From NCBI RefSeq assembly GCF_015550425.1, contig NZ_JADNAT010000012.1:1-64000 (forward strand): 64,000 nt of DNA, written 5' to 3'. A program made the position numbers and the translations under genes. Positions within the stretch are counted from its first letter, which is position 1. Every line of letters starts with the position of its first letter. This document shows, one piece after another, positions 1-8,196 of the stretch. Below the pieces are notes generated by a model, which saw only the letters and a program-made list of their open reading frames with translations, made no database searches and had not been told where the DNA came from. The stretch is from Clostridium sp. 1001275B_160808_H3. GTDB taxonomy: Bacteria > Bacillota > Clostridia > Clostridiales > Clostridiaceae.

Positions 1-2
1 TA

Positions 3-77
3 TGGAGCGAAAGACGGGACTCGAACCCGCAACATTCACCTTGGCAAGGTGACGCTCTACCATTGAGCCACTTCCGC
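3..77 (-). tRNA. tRNA-Gly(GCC)
   Basis: Cloverleaf on the minus strand with 5' arm GCGGAAG, anticodon loop carrying GCC, a T-arm and an encoded 3' CCA (TGG at 3-5). It is the last tRNA of the cluster within the window. Confidence 0.95.
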
Positions 78-104
78 TTATTTTTATTATTGATTCAATA
101 TATA

Positions 105-188
105 TGGTGCAGATGAAGGGAGTCGAACCCCCACGCCAATGGCGCTAGATCCTAAGTCTAGTGCGTCTGCCAATTCCGCCACATCTGC
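105..188 (-). tRNA. tRNA-Leu(TAG)
   Basis: Acceptor GCAGATG, stem CTAGA around loop CTTAGGA (anticodon TAG), the long variable arm expected of a class II tRNA, and encoded CCA. Confidence 0.95.
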
Positions 189-196
189 ATATATAT

Positions 197-272
197 TGGT
201 GGCTTACCCGGGAATCGAACCCGGTACACCTTGATTAAAAGTCAAGTGCTCTACCGATTGAGCTAGTAAACC
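197..272 (-). tRNA. tRNA-Lys(TTT)
   Basis: Acceptor GGTTTAC pairs with GTAAGCC. Anticodon loop CTTTTAA gives TTT. Encoded CCA. A second lysine tRNA with CTT lies at 438-513. Confidence 0.95.
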
Positions 273-276
273 AAGT

Positions 277-351
277 TGGCTGGGATAGCAGGATTTGAAC
301 CTACGAATACCGCAGTCAAAGTGCGGTGCCTTACCGCTTGGCGATATCCCA
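277..351 (-). tRNA. tRNA-Gln(TTG)
   Basis: Starts with TGGGATA as usual for glutamine tRNAs. Stem CCGCA/TGCGG encloses loop CTTTGAC (anticodon TTG). CCA is encoded. Confidence 0.95.
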
Positions 352-356
352 GCGTA

Positions 357-433
357 TGGGGTGAACGATGGGACTCGAACCCACGACAACCAGTGCCACA
401 AACTGGCGCTCTACCAACTGAACTACGTTCACC
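357..433 (-). tRNA. tRNA-His(GTG)
   Basis: Anticodon loop TTGTGGC gives GTG. The extra 5' G (G-1) typical of histidine tRNAs is encoded at 433. CCA is encoded. Confidence 0.95.
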
Positions 434-437
434 ACAA

Positions 438-513
438 TGGTGCGTTATCAGGGGATCGAACCCGGGACACCCTGATTAAGAGTCAGGTGCTCTACCAACT
501 GAGCTAATAACGC
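438..513 (-). tRNA. tRNA-Lys(CTT)
   Basis: Acceptor GCGTTAT. Stem CCTGA/TCAGG around loop CTCTTAA (anticodon CTT). CCA is encoded. Confidence 0.95.
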
Positions 514-518
514 ATATC

Positions 519-595
<77 letters not shown>

Positions 596-622
596 ATATT
601 ACCATTATTATATTATGTTTAA

Positions 623-696
623 TGGAGCGGGTGATGAGAATCGAACTCACGTAACTTGCTTGGAAGGCAAGGGCTCTACCATTGAGCTACACCCGC
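623..696 (-). tRNA. tRNA-Gly(TCC), copy 2
   Basis: Acceptor GCGGGTG. Stem CTTGC/GCAAG around loop CTTCCAA (anticodon TCC). Identical to the copy at 946-1019. CCA is encoded. Confidence 0.95.
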
Positions 697-711
697 ATAT
701 TAAATTTTAAG

Positions 712-787
712 TGGTCGGGGTGACAGGGATTGAACCTGCGACCTCATGGTCCCAAACCACGCGCGCTCCCATCTGCGCCACACCCCG
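712..787 (-). tRNA. tRNA-Pro(TGG), copy 2
   Basis: Acceptor CGGGGTG. Stem CGTGG/CCATG around loop TTTGGGA (anticodon TGG). Identical to the copy at 1036-1111. CCA is encoded. Confidence 0.95.
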
Positions 788-794
788 GTGTTGA

Positions 795-871
<77 letters not shown>

Positions 872-895
872 TTATTCTTGTAAAGAACATAAATT

Positions 896-924
896 ATTTT
901 ATATCATTCTTTGTCACTTGTCAA
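896..924 (-). promoter_or_regulatory. Internal tRNA-cluster promoter
   Basis: On the minus strand TTGACA (919-924), a 17-bp spacer and TAAAAT (896-901). It sits between the first Gly and Arg tRNA genes. Confidence 0.75.
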
Positions 925-945
925 CATATTTTTTAACCACTTTTA

Positions 946-1019
946 TGGAGCGGGTGATGAGAATCGAACTCACGTAACTTGCTTGGAAGGCAAGGGCTCT
1001 ACCATTGAGCTACACCCGC
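946..1019 (-). tRNA. tRNA-Gly(TCC), copy 1
   Basis: Identical to 623-696. Separated from the next tRNA (Arg, 795-871) by a 74-bp spacer that contains a promoter. Confidence 0.95.
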
Positions 1020-1035
1020 ATATTTATTTTAAAAG

Positions 1036-1111
1036 TGGTCGGGGTGACAGGGATTGAACCTGCGACCTCATGGTCCCAAACCACGCGCGCTCCCATCTGC
1101 GCCACACCCCG
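1036..1111 (-). tRNA. tRNA-Pro(TGG), copy 1
   Basis: Identical to 712-787. First gene of the cluster in transcription order, 31 bp downstream of the -10 box of the main promoter. Confidence 0.95.
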
Positions 1112-1142
1112 ATATCTTTAATATCTCTCAGCGACAATGTTT

Positions 1143-1171
1143 ATTCTACAATAGGATTAGCAATCCGTCAA
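1143..1171 (-). promoter_or_regulatory. Main tRNA-cluster promoter
   Basis: On the minus strand TTGACG (1166-1171), a 17-bp spacer and TAGAAT (1143-1148), immediately upstream of the first tRNA-Pro. Confidence 0.85.
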
Positions 1172-1266
1172 TACATTTTTTAAAAAATAATCTATATAAG
1201 AGAATTTTGGAGATTTAACTAGATATTTAATAATATTGTAAATTAATAACGGATTGCAAAAAAATA

Positions 1267-1746
1267 TTATTCTATTTCTTTTAAATATATATTAGTCTTT
1301 TTATTTTCTAATATTTCTATAAATCCTAATGTCTTCTTCGCTCTTCCATAAGGTAATGTTATGCTCCCAGGGTTCATCATAGTTAATCCATCATGTTCAT
1401 TTATTAAAGCTTTATGAGAATGCCCAAAAAGCACTATATCCGCTCCGACTTCTTTACCCTTATAGAATATAGTATTGTATTCATTCTTTACATTATACAT
1501 ATGCCCATGAGTCATATATATCTTTAATCCCATTATGTCTACTATTCTTTCAATAGGATACTCAGTGGAAATATCACAATTCCCTTTAACTGCATATACT
1601 TCACCATTAAAATCATTTAATAACATTTTTGTATCTGGAGCTCCATCTCCACAATGTAATATGATATCTACGTCTGATAAATATTTTTTTATAGCATTTA
1701 TAGATGAAGCTTCATAATGAGAATCACTTAATACAGCAATCTTCAT
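1267..1746 (-). CDS. YfcE/MJ0936-family metallophosphoesterase
   Basis: 159-aa cytosolic phosphodiesterase of the calcineurin-like fold. The metal-binding motifs appear in order: DSH at residues 8-10, HCGDG, GNCD, THGH and GHSH. Members of this family hydrolyse phosphodiesters in vitro, but their physiological substrate is mostly unknown. AGGAGG precedes the ATG. It is the last gene of an rph-rdgB-yfcE-like operon, with 9 bp to the gene before it. That order recurs in Firmicutes and suggests a nucleic-acid or nucleotide housekeeping role, which is inference. Confidence 0.88.
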   Translation of the reverse strand: MKIAVLSDSHYEASSINAIKKYLSDVDIILHCGDGAPDTKMLLNDFNGEVYAVKGNCDISTEYPIERIVDIMGLKIYMTHGHMYNVKNEYNTIFYKGKEVGADIVLFGHSHKALINEHDGLTMMNPGSITLPYGRAKKTLGFIEILENKKTNIYLKEIE

Positions 1747-1755
1747 AATTTCCTC

Positions 1756-2367
1756 CTATAGAAACTCCTTTATAACTGCACTTATTTTCTTAAGCGCAAT
1801 TCCTCTATGAGATATATTATTTTTTTCTTCCATTGTAAGCTCTGCAAAAGTCTTATTAAAAGGTTCATATAGGAATAGTGGATCATATCCAAATCCATCA
1901 CAGCCTCTTTCTTCTTCTAATATATAGCCATTTACAGTTCCTGTTACTGATTTATATATATTTTTATCATTTATTAATGCTAATTGACAAATAAATCTAG
2001 CATTTCTATTATCATAACTAACGCCCTTTAAATTACTAAGTAATTTTTCATTATTTTTCTTATCATTTCCGTGCTCTCCAGCATATCTTGCTGAATATAC
2101 TCCTGGTTCACCATTTAAATATTCAACTTCTAAACCGGAATCATCTGACATTACTATAAAATTACTTTCCCCTCTTTTTATCAACTCTTTATATATCTCT
2201 TCACTTTTCTTTTTTGCATTTTCTTCAAATGTTATTCCATCTTCTTCAACATCTATATCTAACCCGATATCTTTTAATGAAAAAACATTAATAGGCATAC
2301 CTTCTAGAACCTTCTTTATCTCAATTATCTTCCCTTGATTATTACTTGCTATTATTAGCTTTTTCAT
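1756..2367 (-). CDS. rdgB: XTP/dITP diphosphatase (RdgB/HAM1 family)
   Basis: 203 aa, the normal family length. It hydrolyses non-canonical purine triphosphates (dITP, XTP) to monophosphates and keeps them out of DNA. Visible motifs are the N-terminal SNNQGKI nucleotide-binding loop, the SDDSGLEV acidic motif, GVYSARYAG, and GYDPLF followed by SHRG near the C-terminus. It starts 4 bp after the rph stop, so the two are translationally close and surely co-transcribed. Cytosolic house-cleaning enzyme. Confidence 0.95.
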   Translation of the reverse strand: MKKLIIASNNQGKIIEIKKVLEGMPINVFSLKDIGLDIDVEEDGITFEENAKKKSEEIYKELIKRGESNFIVMSDDSGLEVEYLNGEPGVYSARYAGEHGNDKKNNEKLLSNLKGVSYDNRNARFICQLALINDKNIYKSVTGTVNGYILEEERGCDGFGYDPLFLYEPFNKTFAELTMEEKNNISHRGIALKKISAVIKEFL

Positions 2368-2371
2368 ATCA

Positions 2372-3118
2372 TTATTTTCCTCCAGTACCTATCCAAAGCG
2401 CATCCATCTTTAAAGCATCCTTTTGTATTTGTACCATTTGTTTTATACCTTTTTGAGCTAAGTCTAATAAGTCATTTAAGTCAGCTCTACTAAATGGTGA
2501 TTCTTCTCCAGTTCCTTGAATTTCTATAAATTCACCTTCATCCGTAGCAATAACATTCATATCTACCTTAGCGTTAGAATCCTCTTCATAACATAAATCT
2601 AAAATCTTTTCGTCGTTTAATATACCAACACTAGTTGCACTTACAAACTTTCTTATTGGATAAACTTCAAAAGGCTTTTCCTTATGTAGTTTATTTACAG
2701 CATCTACTAAAGCTACAAACGCCCCTGTAATAGATGTAGTTCTTGTTCCGCCATCTGCTTGTATAACATCGCAATCTATCCATATTGTTTTTTCACCAAG
2801 TGCTTTTAAATCCATTACTGATCTTAAAGCTCTTCCTATTAACCTTTGTATCTCCATAGTTCTTCCATCAACCTTTAATCTAGCTATATCTCTAACTTTT
2901 CTTGTACCAGTTGATCTTGGAAGCATATTATATTCAGCTGTTATCCATCCTTCACCTTGACCTTTTAAAAATGGTGGAACCTTATCTTCTATAGATGCTG
3001 TACAAATAACTTTTGTATCACCAACTTCTATTAATACAGATCCCTCTGCATACTTTGTATATCCTCTAGTTATCTTAGTCGTTCTTACTTGTTCATTTTT
3101 TCTTCCATCTATTCTCAT
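2372..3118 (-). CDS. rph: Ribonuclease PH
   Basis: 248-aa phosphate-dependent 3'-5' exoribonuclease that trims tRNA 3' ends. The whole length matches the family: N-terminal MRIDGR, the phosphate-site segment with [30 protein letters not shown], and [25 protein letters not shown] lies 7 bp before the ATG. First gene of the rph-rdgB-yfcE operon, reading away from the divergent gene at 3216. A tRNA-processing enzyme close to a tRNA cluster is suggestive, but the two are separately transcribed. Confidence 0.95.
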   Translation of the reverse strand: MRIDGRKNEQVRTTKITRGYTKYAEGSVLIEVGDTKVICTASIEDKVPPFLKGQGEGWITAEYNMLPRSTGTRKVRDIARLKVDGRTMEIQRLIGRALRSVMDLKALGEKTIWIDCDVIQADGGTRTTSITGAFVALVDAVNKLHKEKPFEVYPIRKFVSATSVGILNDEKILDLCYEEDSNAKVDMNVIATDEGEFIEIQGTGEESPFSRADLNDLLDLAQKGIKQMVQIQKDALKMDALWIGTGGK

Positions 3119-3215
3119 GATTTTACCTCCAATTCTTAATATTATTAAAATTTATGCACTATTTTAGCATTATCCTCATATTATTAATATAAGGATTAAT
3201 GAAGAGGTGAAGAAA

Positions 3216-4784
3216 TTGCGATATATAGGACCATTTTTTAGAATGAATAAACTATCTCAAAAAGAAATTAACGGCCAACTTTTTCACTTGTCTAAGGAGG
3301 CCATAAGGACGTTAGTTCTTGAGTCAAAATGTGGATTAGTTGATTCAGTTAAAAATTATAAAAAAACATCATCCTCCATTGATATTACCACATCTGGTAA
3401 CTTTTCTCCACTACTATGTATATATAGGAAATCTTCTCCAAACTATATTCATAGTAAAAATTACAATGGATTTGATGAATCTTCCTTTAAAAAGGATATT
3501 TCTCCAATAACTAATGCATTAATGACTACAAGCATACTTGATTTAACTACTTATTACTCAAGATTTAAAGATGCCGATGAAAAATTATACTCTTACTCTA
3601 AAATATATAAAAAGTTATCTAGGGAACAACTTGATTTTTATTCAGTGAACTTAAGAAACAATGAAGGAATTTTCACCGAGAAAAAAAATCTTTCTGAGAA
3701 TAACCATAAAGGATTTAACCTTACAGATAAAAATAATAAATTTAAATTTTCTGATCAAGCCTTTATGATGGTTGCTTATAACTTATATTCAATATTATAT
3801 CCAGAAGATGAAATTTCAGAAGACTATAATAAGTTTTCACTCGAAATACTAGAAATGCTTAATGAGTTTAAAGAGAAAATATATGAATGTTCATTTGAAG
3901 AAATATGTAAAATCCTTACTGCAATAAATATTTTTTATAGTCATTCAAAAAATTCTGATGCTCAAGTTTTAATAATAGATTTAACAGATTTTCTTATTAA
4001 TAAATTTGATGAAAAGGACTATTATATTGACTCTCTAGATTTTACATGCCTATTCTCAATAAACTTAATGTTGTCATTTAAACATACTCAAATGATTACA
4101 TTTAATGAAAAAGCCAAAGAAATTATTAATAAATTAGTGTCTTTATATGATGATGAAAAGGAAGTTTTTCTTAAGCTTTCTGGTAAAAAGGATTTGAAAT
4201 ATTCATGTTTTGATATTGTCTTCTATTTCTTAGCTATTGTTATGTATTCAAAGGAATTCAATAAATATAATGAGTATAGAAATATGATTTCATCATTATA
4301 CAGAAAATATTTTATAAATTCTGGTTTAATTACCGCTTGGCCTGAAGCTCCTACTCTAGATGATGCAGAGAGATATAAAGGATTAACCTTAAATTCAGCT
4401 GATATGTTAGAAGAAAACTTTTTTAGAATGCCTACAACTTCAACACCTACAAGCTTAGGTATAGCTCCAATTTTTAACAAAAGTATTTCTTACTCTAAAA
4501 AAAGAGATTCATTTTCACCATCAGGATCATCTTTTGACAGCTTTAAAAACATGTATATATATCAATTAATAATTTTCCTATTTAAAGATGACTTTATGCG
4601 TGAAGTAAACATACTCGACCATGAATCTTCTTATAGAAATGATTCCAATAATCCTATTATAGAAGATGAAAATGATGAAGACAATCTATCAAAAAAAGAT
4701 ATATCAGAAGTTGAAGATGAAGAGTTTGTAGAAGTTGAAAATAAAGAGTTATTAGATCCTTCTAATGATCAAAGCGAGAATTAA
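3216..4784 (+). CDS. Conserved clostridial protein of unknown function
   Basis: About 522 aa, not recognised beyond resemblance to clostridial hypothetical proteins. There is no signal peptide or membrane segment. It is mostly alpha-helical, with a conserved-looking stretch near residues 375-450 (WPEAPTLDDAERYKG, then a Thr/Ser/Pro-rich segment), and the last 45 residues form a strongly acidic Glu/Asp tail. The start is uncertain: a GTG at 3207 lies inside the AGAGGTG ribosome binding site, so I chose the TTG at 3216, 6-7 bases after it. It is divergent from rph and followed by a two-way terminator. Single-gene transcript. Confidence 0.7.
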   Translation: MRYIGPFFRMNKLSQKEINGQLFHLSKEAIRTLVLESKCGLVDSVKNYKKTSSSIDITTSGNFSPLLCIYRKSSPNYIHSKNYNGFDESSFKKDISPITNALMTTSILDLTTYYSRFKDADEKLYSYSKIYKKLSREQLDFYSVNLRNNEGIFTEKKNLSENNHKGFNLTDKNNKFKFSDQAFMMVAYNLYSILYPEDEISEDYNKFSLEILEMLNEFKEKIYECSFEEICKILTAINIFYSHSKNSDAQVLIIDLTDFLINKFDEKDYYIDSLDFTCLFSINLMLSFKHTQMITFNEKAKEIINKLVSLYDDEKEVFLKLSGKKDLKYSCFDIVFYFLAIVMYSKEFNKYNEYRNMISSLYRKYFINSGLITAWPEAPTLDDAERYKGLTLNSADMLEENFFRMPTTSTPTSLGIAPIFNKSISYSKKRDSFSPSGSSFDSFKNMYIYQLIIFLFKDDFMREVNILDHESSYRNDSNNPIIEDENDEDNLSKKDISEVEDEEFVEVENKELLDPSNDQSEN

Positions 4785-4795
4785 ATAATCAAACT

Positions 4796-4834
4796 AAATC
4801 ATAAAGACTGGGCAAAGCCCAGTCTTTATGATTT
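4796..4834. terminator. Bidirectional terminator
   Basis: An 18-bp perfect stem (arms 4796-4813 and 4817-4834) with an AAA loop, and A/T tracts on both sides. It serves the convergent genes at 3216 and 4826, and it contains the TAA stop of the latter. Confidence 0.9.
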
Positions 4835-6328
4835 TTCTATTTTACTGTAATCTATATTTCCATTACCATCTAATAGCATATTTTTTATTTTACTATTTAT
4901 AGCTATATTATCATTATAAAAAGCTAATGGTAAAACTTGATATGTGTTAAATAAATCATCTTCTAATTTTGAAAATAATTCTACTCTCTCGCCTTCTGTT
5001 TTTGCTAATAACAATTGATTTTTATACTTATCTGGAAGAAAATTTACTAATGCGTTGTATATAGAACTATCTCCTGAAAAATTTGAATCACCATGAATTA
5101 ATGCTATATCATAATAGTTAACATCTTTAATAGAATTCATTTCATCTTTCGTAATTAATTTATAACTTAAATACATATCTGTATTGTTTGAAAACCAGTT
5201 TGATATATATTCACAAATTTCCTTATTTTGAGTGCCTTCTTCGGCAACTAATGAAATTTCATCTGGTTTATTCCATTCAACAGTATTATTACTCATAACT
5301 TTTCTAGCTTGAAGCTTAGCTAAGTCCCCTTTATCTTCTCTGAAATAACTTCCTTCAGCTAATTCTATGAACATACTATTTTCCAATTGATACTGTCCTA
5401 TAGATTTATTTAATAATCCATATATATCTTTTTTCCCCTCTATTGGTATAGAGTCACTATTAGGATTAAATGTTAAATACATAGCTTTATTTGATTCTAA
5501 TGTTATTAATCTATCCTCACTACTTAATCTACTTAATTGGCTCTTAGGTGGATTTATAACTATATCTCTTCCCCCAATTTCAAAAGCTGCCATAGCTAAT
5601 TCTTCACCTTCATCTGCAACTATCTTAATTGTTGCAACCATATCTGTATTTGTACCGCTATTTCTATTAAGGGTCAATTCATCAATAGTCATATCTGAAA
5701 TACTATAGTATCCTGAATAAATTAACTCACCATAATTTTGTCTTATATTTTCCCATAATAAAACGTTCTTTCTAAGCCTATATTGAGGTGTTGTTAATTC
5801 TTCAATAAATTTATCATCTTTTGAGTTTAATCTAAAAATAACATTACTATCTCCTGAAGTTATCCCTACATTTTCTGTAAAAGATCCTGTTCCATCCCTA
5901 AACGCTTTTGCTCCATATACATTTAATAAAGCACCTATATTCTCCTCTTCTTCTTCTGTTAATATCTCCCTAAAAAAAGTCACTATATCTTTAGGTGTTA
6001 TCTTAGTTCCATCACTCCAATAAATATCTGACCTTATCTTAAAATCATATTCTAATCCATTATCCCTTACCTCAACACTTTCTGATAAGGAAGGAACTAT
6101 ATTTTTAGAATCATCTAATTCAACTAATCCCCTACTAGTTGCACATACTATATCTTGTATTCTCTTATCTAAACTTCCTACAGATTTAAAATCTGTTGGC
6201 ACAGTAGATACTGAATATGTAAATATTTCTTTGTTTTGAGCTGTCTCTTGATTCACCACTTCTATAAATCCTAACAAAAACCCTATTAATAATGCAGTTG
6301 TTGCCACTAATAATATTACTTTCTTCAT
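4826..6328 (-). CDS. Family 5 extracellular solute-binding protein (oligopeptide type)
   Basis: 500 aa. An uncleaved-looking hydrophobic N-terminus (residues 3-24) without a lipobox cysteine is followed by an OppA/DppA-like fold: TSRGLVELDD, SLSESVEVRDNGLEYDFKIR and YWSDGTKITPKDIVTFFREIL are typical of peptide-binding proteins. The usual ABC permease and ATPase genes are absent on either side, so it is an orphan. It may feed a distant Opp system or act as a peptide sensor, which is inference. Its stop codon lies inside the shared terminator. Confidence 0.82.
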   Translation of the reverse strand: MKKVILLVATTALLIGFLLGFIEVVNQETAQNKEIFTYSVSTVPTDFKSVGSLDKRIQDIVCATSRGLVELDDSKNIVPSLSESVEVRDNGLEYDFKIRSDIYWSDGTKITPKDIVTFFREILTEEEEENIGALLNVYGAKAFRDGTGSFTENVGITSGDSNVIFRLNSKDDKFIEELTTPQYRLRKNVLLWENIRQNYGELIYSGYYSISDMTIDELTLNRNSGTNTDMVATIKIVADEGEELAMAAFEIGGRDIVINPPKSQLSRLSSEDRLITLESNKAMYLTFNPNSDSIPIEGKKDIYGLLNKSIGQYQLENSMFIELAEGSYFREDKGDLAKLQARKVMSNNTVEWNKPDEISLVAEEGTQNKEICEYISNWFSNNTDMYLSYKLITKDEMNSIKDVNYYDIALIHGDSNFSGDSSIYNALVNFLPDKYKNQLLLAKTEGERVELFSKLEDDLFNTYQVLPLAFYNDNIAINSKIKNMLLDGNGNIDYSKIEKS

Positions 6329-6451
6329 ATATGCTTCTCCTTATGATTAGTATCTTTCTAAATTATAGACATCTAAGGTTAATAGTAAACATTAATATGA
6401 AATTTTATACATTTATTCGAATTTGTTCTAAACTATATTAATTTGTATGCT

Positions 6452-6457
6452 ATAATA
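6452..6457 (+). promoter_or_regulatory. Extended -10 promoter element
   Basis: TGCTATAAT at 6449-6457, an extended -10, lies 32 bp before the ATG at 6489. I see no convincing -35 box. Confidence 0.5.
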
Positions 6458-6488
6458 TTTTTATATAAAATTTGGAGGTAATATTTAT

Positions 6489-6749
6489 ATGGATTTAGCT
6501 GTTCAAATTTTTCAAATAGTTTTTTATAGCATTGGTGCTTTATTTATGATAACTTTTTCTATCATAGGAATATGGAGTTTTATTATTTTTAATAAAACAT
6601 ATAAGGCTAGAAGAATACAAAATTATCTTTTAGAAAAAATATATCAAGCTATTAATCAAATTACTTATAAGAATAATAGCTCACTTAATGAAAATTCAGA
6701 AGAGGAATTGCTTAGCCTTGATGATTTAATTGATGAAGATGAAAATTAG
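6489..6749 (+). CDS. Small single-pass membrane protein of unknown function
   Basis: 86 aa. One hydrophobic segment (about residues 5-32) is followed by a basic KTYKARR stretch and an acidic Asp/Glu-rich C-terminal tail (DDLIDEDEN), so the C-terminus is probably cytoplasmic. TTTGGAGG precedes the ATG at good spacing. It sits alone between convergent and divergent neighbours and ends in a two-way terminator. No family recognised. Confidence 0.75.
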   Translation: MDLAVQIFQIVFYSIGALFMITFSIIGIWSFIIFNKTYKARRIQNYLLEKIYQAINQITYKNNSSLNENSEEELLSLDDLIDEDEN

Positions 6750-6759
6750 AAATTTAGCA

Positions 6760-6802
6760 AAATAAAGATAGGGAAGGTATTTAGCCTTCTCTATCTTTAT
6801 TT
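6760..6802. terminator. Bidirectional terminator
   Basis: Long inverted repeat (arms AAATAAAGATAGGGAAGG and CCTTCTCTATCTTTATTT, one G-U pair) between the convergent genes at 6489 and 6797. Confidence 0.85.
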
Positions 6803-7096
6803 ATAAATTAAATTATAATATCTATTTATTGAATTCTTAAATTCTAATATATCAAAGTATCTTCCAAACCTTAGTGTTTCTTTCCCATTAATAAATAGCA
6901 ATAAAATAGGCAAAGAAAATATATCATATTGAGATGCTAACACCTTATTTTCTATTGCATTAATCTCAAGAAATTTAATTTCATTATAATCCTTAATAAT
7001 ATATAAAATTTTTTCTTTTATTGCATCACAAGCCCCACAAGTTGATCCACTAAAATATACAATACTTATTGGATTGTTCATTATTAACGCTTCCAT
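6797..7096 (-). CDS. Thioredoxin-like protein
   Basis: 99-aa cytosolic thioredoxin fold. The redox motif is C20-G-A-C23 rather than the usual CGPC. LPILLLF with the cis-proline follows at about residues 77-83. It is likely a disulfide reductase or thiol relay, with substrate unknown. AGGAGGAATT precedes the ATG. It is divergent from the exported superoxide dismutase, 114 bp away, so both may belong to an oxidative-stress context, which is inference. Confidence 0.82.
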   Translation of the reverse strand: MEALIMNNPISIVYFSGSTCGACDAIKEKILYIIKDYNEIKFLEINAIENKVLASQYDIFSLPILLLFINGKETLRFGRYFDILEFKNSINRYYNLIYK

Positions 7097-7210
7097 AATT
7101 CCTCCTACTTCAATTTAAATGCTAACCTTTAATATATTTATTATATCACTTACTCATTTCATTTATAAAATTATCACTTTAGGCAATACTAGAACATGAG
7201 GTGAATAATT

Positions 7211-7930
7211 ATGAAAACAAAAAATAAATATAGTTTATTACTTTTAGTAACTCTATCCATTATTTCCTTTATAACATTAATTCCTGCATCTTTAGTAAAA
7301 AGTAATAATTTAGGTGATGCTCAATTTGAACTTAAACCATTACCATATGCTTATGACGCATTAGAGCCTTATATTGATAAAGAAACTATGATGCTTCATC
7401 ATGATAAACATGAAAAAGCTTATGTTGATAATCTTAATAAAGCCATTTCTAAATATCCTGAATTGTACTCTAAAGGATTAGAAGGATTGCTAGAGGATTT
7501 AGAATCAGTACCAGATGATATTAGAGAAGCTGTTAAAAATAACGCAGGTGGAGTATATAATCATGAATTCTTTTGGTCTATAATGTCTCCTACTAAAAAT
7601 CAAAATCCTAAAGGAGACTTATTAAATGCAATTAATAGAGACTTTGAATCTTATGATAATTTTAAAACTAAATTTAAAGAAGCTGCGTTAGGTAGATTTG
7701 GATCTGGCTGGGCATGGTTAGTATCTGATAAAGATGGTAAGTTGTCAATTCTATCTACTGCAAACCAAGATAGTCCTATATCTTCATGTTTAACTCCTAT
7801 TATAGGAATAGATGTTTGGGAACATGCATATTATCTTAAATATCAAAATAGACGTGCTGAATACATAGATAATTGGTGGAATGTAGTTAACTGGGAGCAA
7901 GCTGAAAAAAATTATACTAATAATAAATAA
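7211..7930 (+). CDS. sodA: Exported iron/manganese superoxide dismutase
   Basis: 239 aa. It converts superoxide to oxygen and peroxide. The fold is the classical Fe/Mn type: PLPYAYDALEPYID at the start of the mature domain, metal ligands H63, H118 (NHEFFW), D201 and H205 (DVWEHAYY). Unlike ordinary cytosolic Fe/Mn SODs it begins with about 35 extra residues: basic MKTKNK, a hydrophobic core to about residue 25 and a short linker. It is therefore secreted or membrane-anchored. GAGGTG ribosome binding site. Fe versus Mn cannot be told by eye. Confidence 0.9.
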   Translation: MKTKNKYSLLLLVTLSIISFITLIPASLVKSNNLGDAQFELKPLPYAYDALEPYIDKETMMLHHDKHEKAYVDNLNKAISKYPELYSKGLEGLLEDLESVPDDIREAVKNNAGGVYNHEFFWSIMSPTKNQNPKGDLLNAINRDFESYDNFKTKFKEAALGRFGSGWAWLVSDKDGKLSILSTANQDSPISSCLTPIIGIDVWEHAYYLKYQNRRAEYIDNWWNVVNWEQAEKNYTNNK

Positions 7931-7947
7931 ATTCATAGATTAAAAAG

Positions 7948-7991
7948 AGACTATTCACTAATTATTTAGTGCAACAACTTCTTTTTAATTA
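7948..7991. repeat. Imperfect inverted repeat after sodA
   Basis: ATTAAAAAGAG and CTTCTTTTTAAT arms enclose a smaller CACTAA/TTTAGTG hairpin. It is a possible sodA terminator or RNA end. Weak. Confidence 0.4.
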
Positions 7992-8090
7992 ATAGTTGAT
8001 AATAGATAATTAATATTATAATTCATGTAAGCTTATTTATGCAAAAGTGAATTAGCGAAAGGATAAAAAAGTTAATAAAAAAAACAACGA

Positions 8091-8156
8091 AAAACTCGTC
8101 TAAGTCAGTAAAATCAACAACTTAAAAGGGGCTCGCGTTTCCCTAGCCCCTTTTAA
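8091..8156 (+). repeat. Intergenic element, copy A, ending in a strong hairpin
   Basis: A ~33-nt conserved lead (AAAACTCGTCTAAGTCAGTA...) is followed by a perfect 12-bp stem (8122-8133 with 8145-8156) whose apical part reads CTCGCGTTTC. The element at 35382-35450 has the same order: near-identical lead, then a GGGG-TCGCGTTTC hairpin. It can act as a terminator for sodA (+) and the gene at 8197 (-). Confidence 0.6.
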
Positions 8157-8196
8157 ATTTTTCACTCTTAATCGTATATCAATCTCTTTTACTTTA

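Noticed and set aside
204..507. Short open frames across the tRNA genes
   Set aside because: They run through six tRNA genes and have no ribosome sites; they are by-products of the tRNA sequences.
4826..6328. Lipoprotein signal in the peptide-binding protein
   Set aside because: No cysteine occurs in or just after the N-terminal hydrophobic segment, so a lipobox is excluded.
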